Notes under the pieces: model-generated | Told to the model about the DNA's origin: nothing | The model's input: the letters and a program-made list of their open reading frames with translations, nothing else | Database searches by the model: none | Assembly: GCA_900316355.1 (NCBI GenBank) | Contig: ONCQ01000021.1 | Location: forward strand, 20,298-84,297 | Direction of reading: 5' to 3' | Source of the DNA: an uncultured Prevotellaceae bacterium | GTDB taxonomy: Bacteria; Bacteroidota; Bacteroidia; Bacteroidales; Bacteroidaceae | DNA length: 64,000 nt | Shown here: in pieces, positions 33,114 through 41,088 of the stretch | Layout: the number at the start of each line of letters is the position of its first letter | Position numbering within the stretch: position 1 is the first letter of the stretch | Made by a program: the position numbers and the translations under genes

Positions 33114-33149
33114 AGGAGCCCGGTCCACACAGAGGGCTGGGCTCCTTTC
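33114..33149 (+). terminator. Hairpin after ribH
   Basis: AGGAGCCC (33114-33121) pairs perfectly with GGGCTCCT (33139-33146), followed by a short T-run. It ends where smpB begins, so it could also regulate smpB. Confidence 0.6.
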
Positions 33150-33158
33150 ATGAAAACA

Positions 33159-33626
33159 ATGGCAAAAGAAAAACAAAAGACCATCAACATCAAGAACCGC
33201 AAGGCGGAGTTCGACTACTTCTTGATGGAGAAATACACCGCCGGACTGGTGCTGACAGGCACGGAAATCAAGAGTATCCGCCTGGGCAAAGCCAGCCTCG
33301 TGGATGCCTACTGCGTCATCCTCAACGGCGAGATGTGGGTCAAGAACATGAATATCGCACAGTACTTCTACGGCACCTACAACAACCATGCGGCCCGCCG
33401 CGACCGCAAGCTGCTGCTGAACCGCCGCGAGATTCACCGACTGCAGAATGCCACCAAGAGCCCTGGCTTCACCATCATCCCCACGCTCCTGTTCATCGAT
33501 GAGAACGGGCGCGCCAAACTCGACATCCATCTCGCCCGAGGCAAACACGCCTATGACAAACGCGAGACGCTGAAAGAGAAGGAGGACCGCCGCGACATCG
33601 ACCGCCACTTCAAGCACAACTATTAG
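33159..33626 (+). CDS. smpB: SsrA-binding protein SmpB
   Basis: Binds tmRNA and brings it to stalled ribosomes for trans-translation. [37 protein letters not shown] and the basic C-terminal tail ([19 protein letters not shown]) are diagnostic. The start at 33159 (MAKEKQ) matches the family; an in-frame ATG three codons upstream (33150) is possible. ssrA itself is not seen in the window. Confidence 0.94.
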   Translation: MAKEKQKTINIKNRKAEFDYFLMEKYTAGLVLTGTEIKSIRLGKASLVDAYCVILNGEMWVKNMNIAQYFYGTYNNHAARRDRKLLLNRREIHRLQNATKSPGFTIIPTLLFIDENGRAKLDIHLARGKHAYDKRETLKEKEDRRDIDRHFKHNY

Positions 33627-33630
33627 TGCG

Positions 33631-33651
33631 CCCGAAAGTTCCGCTTTCGGG
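33631..33651 (+). other. Hairpin between smpB and metH
   Basis: CCCGAAAG and CTTTCGGG pair perfectly around a five-base loop, 16 bases before the metH ATG. There is no T-run. It could be a weak terminator or a translation brake. The 40-base gap is too short for a cobalamin riboswitch. Confidence 0.55.
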
Positions 33652-33666
33652 TGACAGACAGCACCC

Positions 33667-36660
33667 ATGAACACGACACACCCTACCCCATCCCACGCAT
33701 CTCAGCCCTCCGCCCTGCGCGAGGCGCTCACACGACATCGCCCCCTGCTGCTGGACGGCGCCATGGGCACCATGATACAGTCCTATCGCCTGAGCGAAGC
33801 GGACTATCGCGGCACGGCTGAAGGCTGCGACCGCGCTTTCCCCGAGCTACCCGGGCAGCAGACAGGCAACAACGATCTGCTGTGCCTCACCCGCCCCGAT
33901 GTCATCGCCGACATCCATCGGCGCTACCTGGAAGCGGGTGCCGACATCATCACCACCAACACCTTCAACGCCCAGCGCATCTCGCTCGCCGACTACGGCT
34001 GCGAGCACCTCGTGCGCGACATCAATCTCGCCGCCGTGCGCATCGCCCGCGAAAGCTGTGCACAGGCAGTTTCCAACTCCGACGGGAGCGCATCGGGGAC
34101 AGGGCCGTTCATCGTGGGTTCCGTAGGTCCTACAAACAAATCGCTCTCGATGAGCCCCGACATCAGCGACCCCGCCCTGCGCGCCATCACCTTCGACGAA
34201 CTCGTCGGTGCCTACACGGAGCAGATGACAGCCCTCATCGAGGGTGGCGTGGACGCCCTGCTCATCGAGACGGTCTTCGACACGCTCAACGCGAAGGCTG
34301 CCCTCTATGCCGCCGACAGCGCCATGAATGCTACAGGGCGCAGCGTTCCCCTGATGCTCAGCGCCACCGTCAGCGACCGTGCGGGACGCCTGCTCAGCGG
34401 ACAGACGCTCGAAGCATTCTTCATCTCGGTCTCCCATGCGCCGCTGCTCAGCATCGGCCTCAACTGCTCGTTCGGCGCTGAGGATATGCTGCCGCATCTG
34501 CGCGAACTGCGCCGCATCGCAGATGCCTACAACACCTGCGCGCGCGAACATATTTATATAAGCGCCTATCCAAATGCGGGCCTTCCGAATCAGATGGGCG
34601 AGTACGATGAGACACCGGAGCTCATGGCCTCGCACGTGCGCCCCTTCATCGAGGAAGGACTGGCAGATATCATCGGCGGCTGCTGCGGCACCACGGATGA
34701 ACACATCAGAGAGCTCAAGAAGCTGACCCTCACCCCGCTCCCCAGCGAGGAGGAGAACAATGCTATTGCTCCGAAACTGCGCGCCAGCCATCTCCCCTCA
34801 GGAGGGGGTGGGTCATTCTCCGGACTGGAACCCCTCACGCTCACGCCGGAGGTGGGATTCATCAACGTAGGCGAGCGCTGCAATGTAGCCGGTTCGCGTA
34901 AGTTCCTGAGACTCATCAAGGAAAAGAGCTACGAGGAAGCTGTGGAGATAGCCCGCAAGCAGGTGGAGGACGGCGCCCTCGTGCTGGACATCAACCTCGA
35001 CGACGGCCTGCTGGACACGCGCGCCGAGATGTGCCACTTCCTGAACCTGCTGGCAGCGGAACCCGACATCTGCCGCGTGCCCTTCATGATTGACTCCTCG
35101 CGCTGGGAGGTCATCCGCGCCGCCTTGGGCTGCATCCAGGGAAAGGCCATCGTCAACAGCATCTCGCTGAAAGAGGGCGAGGAGACATTCCTGGCTCATG
35201 CCCGCGAGCTGCGACGCATGGGCGCTGCCGTCATCGTGATGGCCTTCGATGAAGAGGGGCAGGCCACCAGCTATGAGCGCCGCATCGCTATCTGTGAGCG
35301 CGCTTACCGCCTGCTCACGGAACAGGTCGCCTTCCCCGCGGAAGACATCATCTTCGACCCCAATATCCTGTCCATCGCCACAGGTATGCCCGAGCACGAT
35401 CGCTATGCGCTTGACTTCATCCGTGCCACGGCGTGGATCAAGAAACATCTGCCCGGCGCACACGTCAGCGGTGGCGTCAGCAACCTCAGCTTCTCGTTCC
35501 GAGGCAACAACTACCTCCGCGAAGCCATGCACGCCGTGTTCCTCTACCATGCCCGCCAGGCTGGCATGGACATGGCCATCGTCAACCCCGCCACTGCCAT
35601 TACCTACGCCGACATACCCGCCGACCAACTCGAAATCCTCGAAGATGCCATCCTGGCGAGAAGGGATGACGCCTGCGAACGATTGATAGAGATGGCAGAG
35701 ACGGACTCTAACCCCTCCCTCCCCATCAGGGAGGGAACAATCACCTCTGACAAAGAGAATTTGCAGAAGTCCCCCTCGCTCTTAAAGTCCCCCTCGCCCA
35801 CGGGAGAGGGGTTAGGGGTGAGGCCGGGGTTAGGGGCGAGGTCTGATAGGGCGGGTCTCGAGTCTTGTGCCCAACGCCTTATCTCCGCCCTGCGCCGAGG
35901 CATCACCGACACGCTGGAAGCCGACCTCGCAGAGGCGCTCAATGAATTCCCCTCGCCCATCGCCATCATCGAAGGACCGCTAATGGAGGGCATGAACCTC
36001 GTCGGGCAGCTCTTCGGTGAAGGAAAAATGTTCTTGCCGCAAGTTGTGAAGACAGCTCGCACCATGAAGCGCGCCGTGGAGATTCTGCAGCCCGCCATCA
36101 AAGCGACCCCACACCCCGACGGGAAAGGTCAGGGAACGGGGCGTCATCCCAAGGTGCTCGTGGCTACCGTGAAAGGCGATGTCCACGATATCGGCAAGAA
36201 CATCGTGGCCACCGTGATGGCCTGCAACGGCTACGAGGTGATAGACCTCGGTGTCATGGTGCCTGCCGAGACGATAGTGGCCAAAGCGCTGGAAGTGCAG
36301 CCCGACGTGATTGGACTCTCAGGCCTCATCACGCCATCGCTGGAGGAGATGGTGCACACCGTGCATCTGCTGGACCAGGCCGGCATCCACGTGCCCGTGA
36401 TGATTGGCGGCGCCACCACCAGCGCCCTGCACACGGCCCTGAAGATAGCCCCCGTGTATCATGGTCCTGTCCTGCACGTGTGCGATGCATCACAGAACGC
36501 GCCTCTCGCTGCCCCCTTCCTGAATCCTGCCACACAGGCCGAGGCACAGGAAGCGCTGGCCAAGGAGCAAGCAGCCCTGCGTGCTCAGGCCGATGACAAG
36601 AAGCATACAGACCTCACTCCCTTCGAAGAGGCACGCGCGAACAAACCGAAGTTTTTCTAA
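33667..36660 (+). CDS. metH: Cobalamin-dependent methionine synthase lacking the activation domain
   Basis: Transfers methyl from 5-methyl-THF to homocysteine. Domains in order: homocysteine barrel with zinc ligands Cys267 (GLNCSF) and Cys339-Cys340 (GGCCGTT); methyl-THF barrel from about residue 395 (FINVGERCNVAGSRKF); cap; and B12 domain with DVHDIGKN near residue 838. The protein ends at residue 997 just past the B12 domain, so the AdoMet-binding reactivation domain of E. coli MetH is absent and must be supplied by another gene if reactivation occurs. Two linker insertions, about residues 358-391 and 679-735 (SPSPTGEGLGVRPG), come from GC-rich hairpin elements. Confidence 0.93.
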   Translation: MNTTHPTPSHASQPSALREALTRHRPLLLDGAMGTMIQSYRLSEADYRGTAEGCDRAFPELPGQQTGNNDLLCLTRPDVIADIHRRYLEAGADIITTNTFNAQRISLADYGCEHLVRDINLAAVRIARESCAQAVSNSDGSASGTGPFIVGSVGPTNKSLSMSPDISDPALRAITFDELVGAYTEQMTALIEGGVDALLIETVFDTLNAKAALYAADSAMNATGRSVPLMLSATVSDRAGRLLSGQTLEAFFISVSHAPLLSIGLNCSFGAEDMLPHLRELRRIADAYNTCAREHIYISAYPNAGLPNQMGEYDETPELMASHVRPFIEEGLADIIGGCCGTTDEHIRELKKLTLTPLPSEEENNAIAPKLRASHLPSGGGGSFSGLEPLTLTPEVGFINVGERCNVAGSRKFLRLIKEKSYEEAVEIARKQVEDGALVLDINLDDGLLDTRAEMCHFLNLLAAEPDICRVPFMIDSSRWEVIRAALGCIQGKAIVNSISLKEGEETFLAHARELRRMGAAVIVMAFDEEGQATSYERRIAICERAYRLLTEQVAFPAEDIIFDPNILSIATGMPEHDRYALDFIRATAWIKKHLPGAHVSGGVSNLSFSFRGNNYLREAMHAVFLYHARQAGMDMAIVNPATAITYADIPADQLEILEDAILARRDDACERLIEMAETDSNPSLPIREGTITSDKENLQKSPSLLKSPSPTGEGLGVRPGLGARSDRAGLESCAQRLISALRRGITDTLEADLAEALNEFPSPIAIIEGPLMEGMNLVGQLFGEGKMFLPQVVKTARTMKRAVEILQPAIKATPHPDGKGQGTGRHPKVLVATVKGDVHDIGKNIVATVMACNGYEVIDLGVMVPAETIVAKALEVQPDVIGLSGLITPSLEEMVHTVHLLDQAGIHVPVMIGGATTSALHTALKIAPVYHGPVLHVCDASQNAPLAAPFLNPATQAEAQEALAKEQAALRAQADDKKHTDLTPFEEARANKPKFF
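34739..34840 (+). repeat. GC-rich element remnant in frame in metH, first linker
   Basis: CTCCCCTCAGGAGGGGGTGGGTC (split here as CTCCCCTC and GAGGGGGTGGGTC) around 34794-34816 follows the hairpin-plus-tail plan. It encodes LPSGGGGSF between the homocysteine and folate domains, where a longer linker is tolerated. Confidence 0.65.
35703..35870 (+). repeat. Two GC-rich elements in frame in metH, second linker
   Basis: The first is CCCTCCC-CATCA-GGGAGGG (near 35716). The second is CCCCTC-GCCCACGG-GAGAGGGG with tail TTAGGGGTGAGGCC (near 35790-35825), the family consensus. Together they add about 55 residues between the folate domain and the B12 cap. Confidence 0.8.
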
Positions 36661-36665
36661 AGAAT

Positions 36666-37196
36666 ATGTTGCCCAATATTTCTGATTCCCAACTGAAAGC
36701 CGCTGCCTCCGAGAGCATGGACGCTTTCTTCACACTCATCACCGACACCATCCTCGAAGCCATTGGCGGCGAGTTGAATGCCCAGACCATGCAACAGCTC
36801 AACAGCGAGCAAATCACCCTCTTAGGCTATCGCATGCTGCGCGAAGAGGTGATGGACGGAGGCTTTATACAGCTCATCCACAACGGCCTGGGCCCCTTCA
36901 TCTTCCTCAACCCCTTCGCCAAGGCCATACGTCTGTGGGGTGATGACATTGAGACAGAGGGGACGAGCGTGCTCCATGATTTCTCGAAGCTCATCTACAA
37001 AGGTCGCAAGCTCTTCGAACAACACGCCGAAGCGCTCACCGCCCCCTGCACCGATGAGGAGTTCATGGCACTCTTTGAGCAGTACCCGGACTTCGATGAC
37101 CTCGACGACACATTCATAGAAACCGAAGAGGACATCACCACGCTCATCTCCTACTACGTGGACAAGCACATCAACGACTTCGTTGCTATTGCCTGA
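36666..37196 (+). CDS. DUF4375 family protein
   Basis: A 176-residue cytosolic protein of the DUF4375 family. The conserved block is QITLLGYRMLREEVMDGGFIQLIHNG followed by FLNPFAKAIRLWG (written here in two parts). The function is unknown; relatives are acidic, DNA-mimic-like or immunity-like proteins. It starts five bases after metH, so it is in the same transcript, and its last 11 bases overlap the 3' end of the convergent HD-domain gene. Confidence 0.8.
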   Translation: MLPNISDSQLKAAASESMDAFFTLITDTILEAIGGELNAQTMQQLNSEQITLLGYRMLREEVMDGGFIQLIHNGLGPFIFLNPFAKAIRLWGDDIETEGTSVLHDFSKLIYKGRKLFEQHAEALTAPCTDEEFMALFEQYPDFDDLDDTFIETEEDITTLISYYVDKHINDFVAIA

Positions 37197-37800
37197 AGAA
37201 ACGCTCAAACAGCGTACGCATCGAGGCCTCATCTGTCATCATCGCGCGCAGCTCTTCCAGCCGGGCAGCATTGGGCGAGTCCTCCAGCCAAAGATGCAGG
37301 TAGCCGCCCCGACCATATTTCTCATGGAGATGGGACATCATTCGTGCGTAATGCTCCTCGTGCGTCAGCTGCGGGTAATGCTCTAAGCCGTATTGCACCG
37401 TACGCCGGATGATGGTCTCAGGGTCGATAAACCTGTCCGCCTCTGCCACGATGCGCCCGTAGATGGTGCGCGGCTCACGGGCTGCCGAGGCACGATGGTC
37501 CTCTGCGGCATCTGCCATCATCTGGATCTCCTCCTCGGAAAACCACTCGCGAAGCCGACGGTCTGCCTTCATCATTCTCGCCGACACCTCGTGATGGCGC
37601 TCACGCCCTTCGCATAAGCCCACATCATGATAGGCGGCAATCACATAAGCCATGTCGCGACGAACGCCCATACGCTCCGCCATATCCAGACTCTGCCGAA
37701 TCACCATCAGCACATGGTCGCGCCTGTGCGCAGCATCAAAGTGGTCATACTGAGGAATAACGGACTCCTCAATATATTGTCGTAGTGCCGGTTGTATCAT
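37186..37800 (-). CDS. HD-domain phosphohydrolase-like protein
   Basis: A 204-residue protein with an HD metal site: the histidine in DAAHRRDHV, the HD pair in AAYHDVGL, and later EADRFIDPE with Asp. It lacks a (p)ppGpp synthetase or GGDEF partner, so the substrate is unknown; a nucleotide is likely by family. I start it at 37800 (MIQPALRQYI), because the longer reading frame upstream runs through the promoter. Its end overlaps the DUF4375 gene by 11 bases, tail to tail. Confidence 0.85.
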   Translation of the reverse strand: MIQPALRQYIEESVIPQYDHFDAAHRRDHVLMVIRQSLDMAERMGVRRDMAYVIAAYHDVGLCEGRERHHEVSARMMKADRRLREWFSEEEIQMMADAAEDHRASAAREPRTIYGRIVAEADRFIDPETIIRRTVQYGLEHYPQLTHEEHYARMMSHLHEKYGRGGYLHLWLEDSPNAARLEELRAMMTDEASMRTLFERFFRQ

Positions 37801-37833
37801 CCAAATAGTTATATGCTTCTTCGTTTTGCAGGA

Positions 37834-37944
37834 CAAAGATAGCACTTTTCTGCGGAAAGGGCATTGATACGTGTTAAAAAAACACCATTTCACAGGATTC
37901 TTTATCAAAAAAGGCGGCAATGTGGGGATAATGTTGTATCTTTG
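37834..37944. promoter_or_regulatory. Divergent promoters for the HD protein and the ferredoxin oxidoreductase operon
   Basis: Minus strand -7 TATCTTTG (complement of 37834-37841). Plus strand -7 TATCTTTG at 37937-37944. Neither has a perfect -33. The plus-strand promoter leaves about 20 bases of leader before the GTG start of the first operon gene. Confidence 0.65.
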
Positions 37945-37965
37945 CAGCCGTTTAAACGCACACAT

Positions 37966-38166
37966 GTGAGCACAATAACATCCAAAGAGCAAGCTCATGC
38001 GCTTTATCTTCAGGGTAACGCATTTCGCAAACAGCAGCAATGGGCAGAAGCCCTCAATGCCTACGAGGCCGCTATTGCGCTGGACCCTGAGTCGCCCGCT
38101 GTGGCTGCCAGACAGATGTTAATGAGCATCATGAATTACTATTGTAAAGAATACTATAATCCCTGA
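37966..38166 (+). CDS. Small TPR-like protein, first gene of the oxidoreductase operon
   Basis: A 66-residue protein holding one TPR hairpin pair (ALYLQGNAFRKQQQWAEALN, then AYEAAIALDPESP). I start it at the GTG at 37966 (STITSKEQ), since the promoter at 37937-37944 excludes the upstream ATG and the ATG at 37964 hits an immediate stop. It is separated from the ferredoxin gene by five bases. Its role in the enzyme is unknown; an assembly or docking function is an inference from its constant position. Confidence 0.72.
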   Translation: MSTITSKEQAHALYLQGNAFRKQQQWAEALNAYEAAIALDPESPAVAARQMLMSIMNYYCKEYYNP

Positions 38167-38171
38167 TTATT

Positions 38172-38402
38172 ATGGCAAAAATGAAAGGGGCTATTGTCGT
38201 GAATACAGAGCGCTGCAAGGGTTGCAGCCTGTGTGTCGTGGCCTGCCCGCTCAACATTATCCAACTCGCCGACAAGATGGTCAACCGCCGCGGTTATCGC
38301 TATGTGGAACAGACCAATCAGGAGGCTTGCACAGGTTGCACGTCCTGTGCCATCGTATGCCCTGACGGTTGCATCACGGTTTATCGTAAGAAAGTAGAAT
38401 AA
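38172..38402 (+). CDS. korD: 2-oxoacid:ferredoxin oxidoreductase, ferredoxin-like delta subunit
   Basis: A 76-residue electron-carrying subunit with two [4Fe-4S] motifs: CKGCSLCVVACP and CTGCTSCAIVCP. It links the catalytic subunits to external ferredoxin. It is the second gene in the operon and ends four bases before the alpha subunit. Confidence 0.92.
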   Translation: MAKMKGAIVVNTERCKGCSLCVVACPLNIIQLADKMVNRRGYRYVEQTNQEACTGCTSCAIVCPDGCITVYRKKVE

Positions 38403-38406
38403 GATT

Positions 38407-39498
38407 ATGAAAGAACAAGAAATAGTCCTCATGAAGGGGAACGAGGCCATTGCACACGCTGCCATCCGCTGCGGGTGCGACGGCTATTTCGGCTACCCCA
38501 TCACTCCTCAAAGCGAAATTCTGGAGACCCTGGCTGTCGAGAAGCCCTGGGAGACCACTGGCATGGTCGTGCTACAGGCTGAAAGCGAAGTGGCCAGTAT
38601 CAACATGATTTACGGCGGCGGCGGCAGCGGCAAGCGCGTGATGACCTCCTCCTCCAGCCCCGGTGTGGCGCTGATGCAGGAAGGCATCGCCTACATGGCT
38701 GGTGCCGAGATTCCGGGTCTTATCGTCAACGTACAGCGCGGCGGCCCAGGTCTGGGAACCATCCAGCCCTCACAGGGCGACTACTTCCAGGCCACACGCG
38801 GCGGCGGTAATGGCGACTACTATGTGCTGGTGCTGGCTCCGTCCTCGGTGCAGGAGATGGCCGACTTCGTGGACCTGGCCTTTGAGCTGTCCTTCAAGCA
38901 TCGCATCCCTGCCATGATTCTCTCCGACGGTGTCGTAGGTCAGGTGATGGAAAAGGTGGTGCTGCCGCCCTTCAAGCCCCGCCGCACAGACGAGGAGATT
39001 GAGCGCGAATGTCCGTGGGCCAGCACAGGCCGCAAGGGCAAGCGACCCATCAATGTCATCACTTCCCTGGAGCTGCTGCCCGAGGCGATGGAGAAACACA
39101 ACCTGCACCTGCAGGAGAAATACAACCTCATCCGCGAGACCGAGGTGCGCTACGAAGAGCTGCAGACCGAGGATGCCAAATATCTGATTGTAGCCTTCGG
39201 CTCCGCAGCACGCATCGCACAGAAAGCCATCAGCATCATGCGTGCCGAAGGCCTGCGCGTAGGACTGCTGCGCCCCATCACCCTGTGGCCGTTCCCCACG
39301 AAGCGCATTCAGGAGCTGTCGGAGCAGGTCAAAGGTATCCTCTCCTTCGAGATCAACGCCGGACAGATGGTAGAAGACGTGCGCCTCGCCGTCGAAGGTC
39401 GCACGCCCGTAGCCCACTACGGCAAGATGGGAGGTATCGTGCCCACGCCCGACGAGCTGATTCAGGCACTTAGAACGAAGTTAACCGTTAGCAAATAA
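38407..39498 (+). CDS. korA: 2-oxoacid:ferredoxin oxidoreductase, alpha subunit
   Basis: Catalytic subunit of a CoA-dependent 2-oxoacid decarboxylase (2-oxoglutarate or branched-chain 2-oxoacid type). KGNEAIAHAAIRCG, YFGYPITPQSEI and the pyrimidine-binding domain lines (SSSPGVALMQEGIAYMAGAE, QRGGPGLGT) are typical. At 363 residues it fits the KorA/VorB class; the exact 2-oxoacid cannot be told. Together with the beta, gamma and delta genes it forms a four-subunit enzyme. Confidence 0.93.
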   Translation: MKEQEIVLMKGNEAIAHAAIRCGCDGYFGYPITPQSEILETLAVEKPWETTGMVVLQAESEVASINMIYGGGGSGKRVMTSSSSPGVALMQEGIAYMAGAEIPGLIVNVQRGGPGLGTIQPSQGDYFQATRGGGNGDYYVLVLAPSSVQEMADFVDLAFELSFKHRIPAMILSDGVVGQVMEKVVLPPFKPRRTDEEIERECPWASTGRKGKRPINVITSLELLPEAMEKHNLHLQEKYNLIRETEVRYEELQTEDAKYLIVAFGSAARIAQKAISIMRAEGLRVGLLRPITLWPFPTKRIQELSEQVKGILSFEINAGQMVEDVRLAVEGRTPVAHYGKMGGIVPTPDELIQALRTKLTVSK

Positions 39499-39531
39499 CC
39501 ATTGACACTTAAACGCTAAACGAAGCAGAGT

Positions 39532-39705
39532 ATGGAGAACAGAGAAGAAGTCCGCAACATCCTGAACACCGTGTTCCTGTTACTGGCGCTCATCGGCGTG
39601 GTGGTGTATTTCGCATTCCCCGCACACCACATCATCGGCCTCGTCGTCATCGGCATCGCCATGATTATCAAAGTGGTCGAGTTCTTCATCCGCTTCATGT
39701 TCTAA
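39532..39705 (+). CDS. 57-residue two-helix membrane protein in the oxidoreductase operon
   Basis: Begins MENREEVRNILNTVFLLLAL and ends EFFIRFMF. Two hydrophobic stretches (about residues 12-29 and 33-48) are joined by a short PAHH turn, with charged ends. It lies between the alpha and beta subunit genes in the same strand and has clear coding character (mainly C or G at third positions). It may hold the soluble complex at the membrane, or be a small regulatory subunit. No family is recognised. Confidence 0.75.
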   Translation: MENREEVRNILNTVFLLLALIGVVVYFAFPAHHIIGLVVIGIAMIIKVVEFFIRFMF

Positions 39706-39747
39706 AGATAAATATTACACGTTAAACGATAAACGTTAAACGAAACA

Positions 39748-40503
39748 ATGGAAAATATCATATCCCCTGAGAATATCGTCTATCAGAAGCCTACGCTGCT
39801 GAACGACACCGACATGCACTACTGCCCTGGTTGTTCGCACGGCGTTGTTCACAAGCTTATCGCCGAGGTCATCGAGGAGATGGGCGTCGAAGAGAAGGCT
39901 GTCGGCGTGTCACCCGTAGGCTGTGCCGTCTTCGCATACAAGTATATCGACATCGACTGGCAGGAAGCCGCCCACGGACGTGCACCCGCCATCGCCACGG
40001 CCATCAAGCGCCTGTGGCCCGACCACCTCGTCTTCACCTACCAGGGCGACGGCGACCTGGCCTGCATCGGCACCGCAGAGACCATTCACGCCCTGAACCG
40101 CGGTGAGAACATCGCCATCATCTTCATCAACAACGCCATCTACGGCATGACGGGTGGACAGATGGCTCCCACAACGCTGATGGGCATGAAGACTGCTACC
40201 TGCCCCTACGGCCGTCAGGCAGACCTCCACGGATACCCCCTGAAGATTACGGAGATTGCCGCTCAGCTGGAGGGCACGTGCTACGTGACGCGCCAAAGCG
40301 TCCACAGCGTCGCCGCCATCCGCAAGGCCAAGCGCGCCATCCGTCAGGCTTTCGAGAACAGCATCAACCGCCGCGGCTCCAGCCTCGTGGAAATCGTCAG
40401 CACCTGTTCCTCCGGTTGGAAGAAGACACCCGTCGAGGCCAACAAGTGGATGGAAGAGCACATGTTCGACTTCTATCATGTCGGAGACCTGAAGGTGGTT
40501 TAA
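39748..40503 (+). CDS. korB: 2-oxoacid:ferredoxin oxidoreductase, beta (TPP-binding) subunit
   Basis: Carries thiamine diphosphate. MHYCPGCSHGVVHKL has the cluster-ligating cysteines, QGDGDLACIGTAET and IFINNAIYGMTGGQMAPT form the TPP-magnesium site. The 251 residues are normal. Its start is 42 bases after the small membrane protein, separated by TTAAACG word repeats. Confidence 0.93.
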   Translation: MENIISPENIVYQKPTLLNDTDMHYCPGCSHGVVHKLIAEVIEEMGVEEKAVGVSPVGCAVFAYKYIDIDWQEAAHGRAPAIATAIKRLWPDHLVFTYQGDGDLACIGTAETIHALNRGENIAIIFINNAIYGMTGGQMAPTTLMGMKTATCPYGRQADLHGYPLKITEIAAQLEGTCYVTRQSVHSVAAIRKAKRAIRQAFENSINRRGSSLVEIVSTCSSGWKKTPVEANKWMEEHMFDFYHVGDLKVV

Positions 40504-40536
40504 GGTTTAAAGTTTATGGTTTAAAGTTTAAAGTTT

Positions 40537-41079
40537 ATGACAGAAGAAATCATCATAGCCGGTTTCGGCGGACAGGGCGTCCTGTCGATGGGTAAGATTC
40601 TCGCATACAGCGCGCTGATGGAAGGCAAGGAAGTGTCTTGGATGCCTGCCTACGGTCCCGAACAGCGTGGCGGCACGGCCAACGTGACGGTCATCGTCAG
40701 CGACGAACGTATCTCATCGCCCATCATCAGCACCTACGACACGGCCATCATCCTGAACCAGCCCTCGTTGGAGAAGTTCGAGTCAAAGATCAAGCCCGGC
40801 GGCACTCTCATCTACGATGGCTACGGCATCACGATACCCCCTAAACGCACAGATATCAACATCTATGAGATTAGTGCGATGGACGCTGCTGCCGAGAGTG
40901 GTAACCCCAAGAGCTTCAACATGATTGTCCTCGGCGGTCTGCTGAAGATTCGCCCCATTGTGACGCTGGAGAATGTCATCAAAGGGCTGCACAAGACCCT
41001 TCCTGAGCGCCATCACCATCTCATCCCCGCCAACGAAGCCGCCCTGCGGATGGGCATGGACATCATCCTTAAGCACTAA
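40537..41079 (+). CDS. korC: 2-oxoacid:ferredoxin oxidoreductase, gamma subunit
   Basis: CoA-binding subunit. IAGFGGQGVLSMGKILA is the glycine-rich start and EVSWMPAYGPEQRGGTANV is the family signature. It is 180 residues, full length. It closes the oxidoreductase genes; the porin gene follows after nine bases, possibly on the same transcript. Confidence 0.93.
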   Translation: MTEEIIIAGFGGQGVLSMGKILAYSALMEGKEVSWMPAYGPEQRGGTANVTVIVSDERISSPIISTYDTAIILNQPSLEKFESKIKPGGTLIYDGYGITIPPKRTDINIYEISAMDAAAESGNPKSFNMIVLGGLLKIRPIVTLENVIKGLHKTLPERHHHLIPANEAALRMGMDIILKH

Positions 41080-41088
41080 ACACTAAGC

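Noticed and set aside
33627-33666. Cobalamin riboswitch before metH
   Set aside because: Only 40 bases are available and the B12-box is missing; a simple hairpin is what is there.
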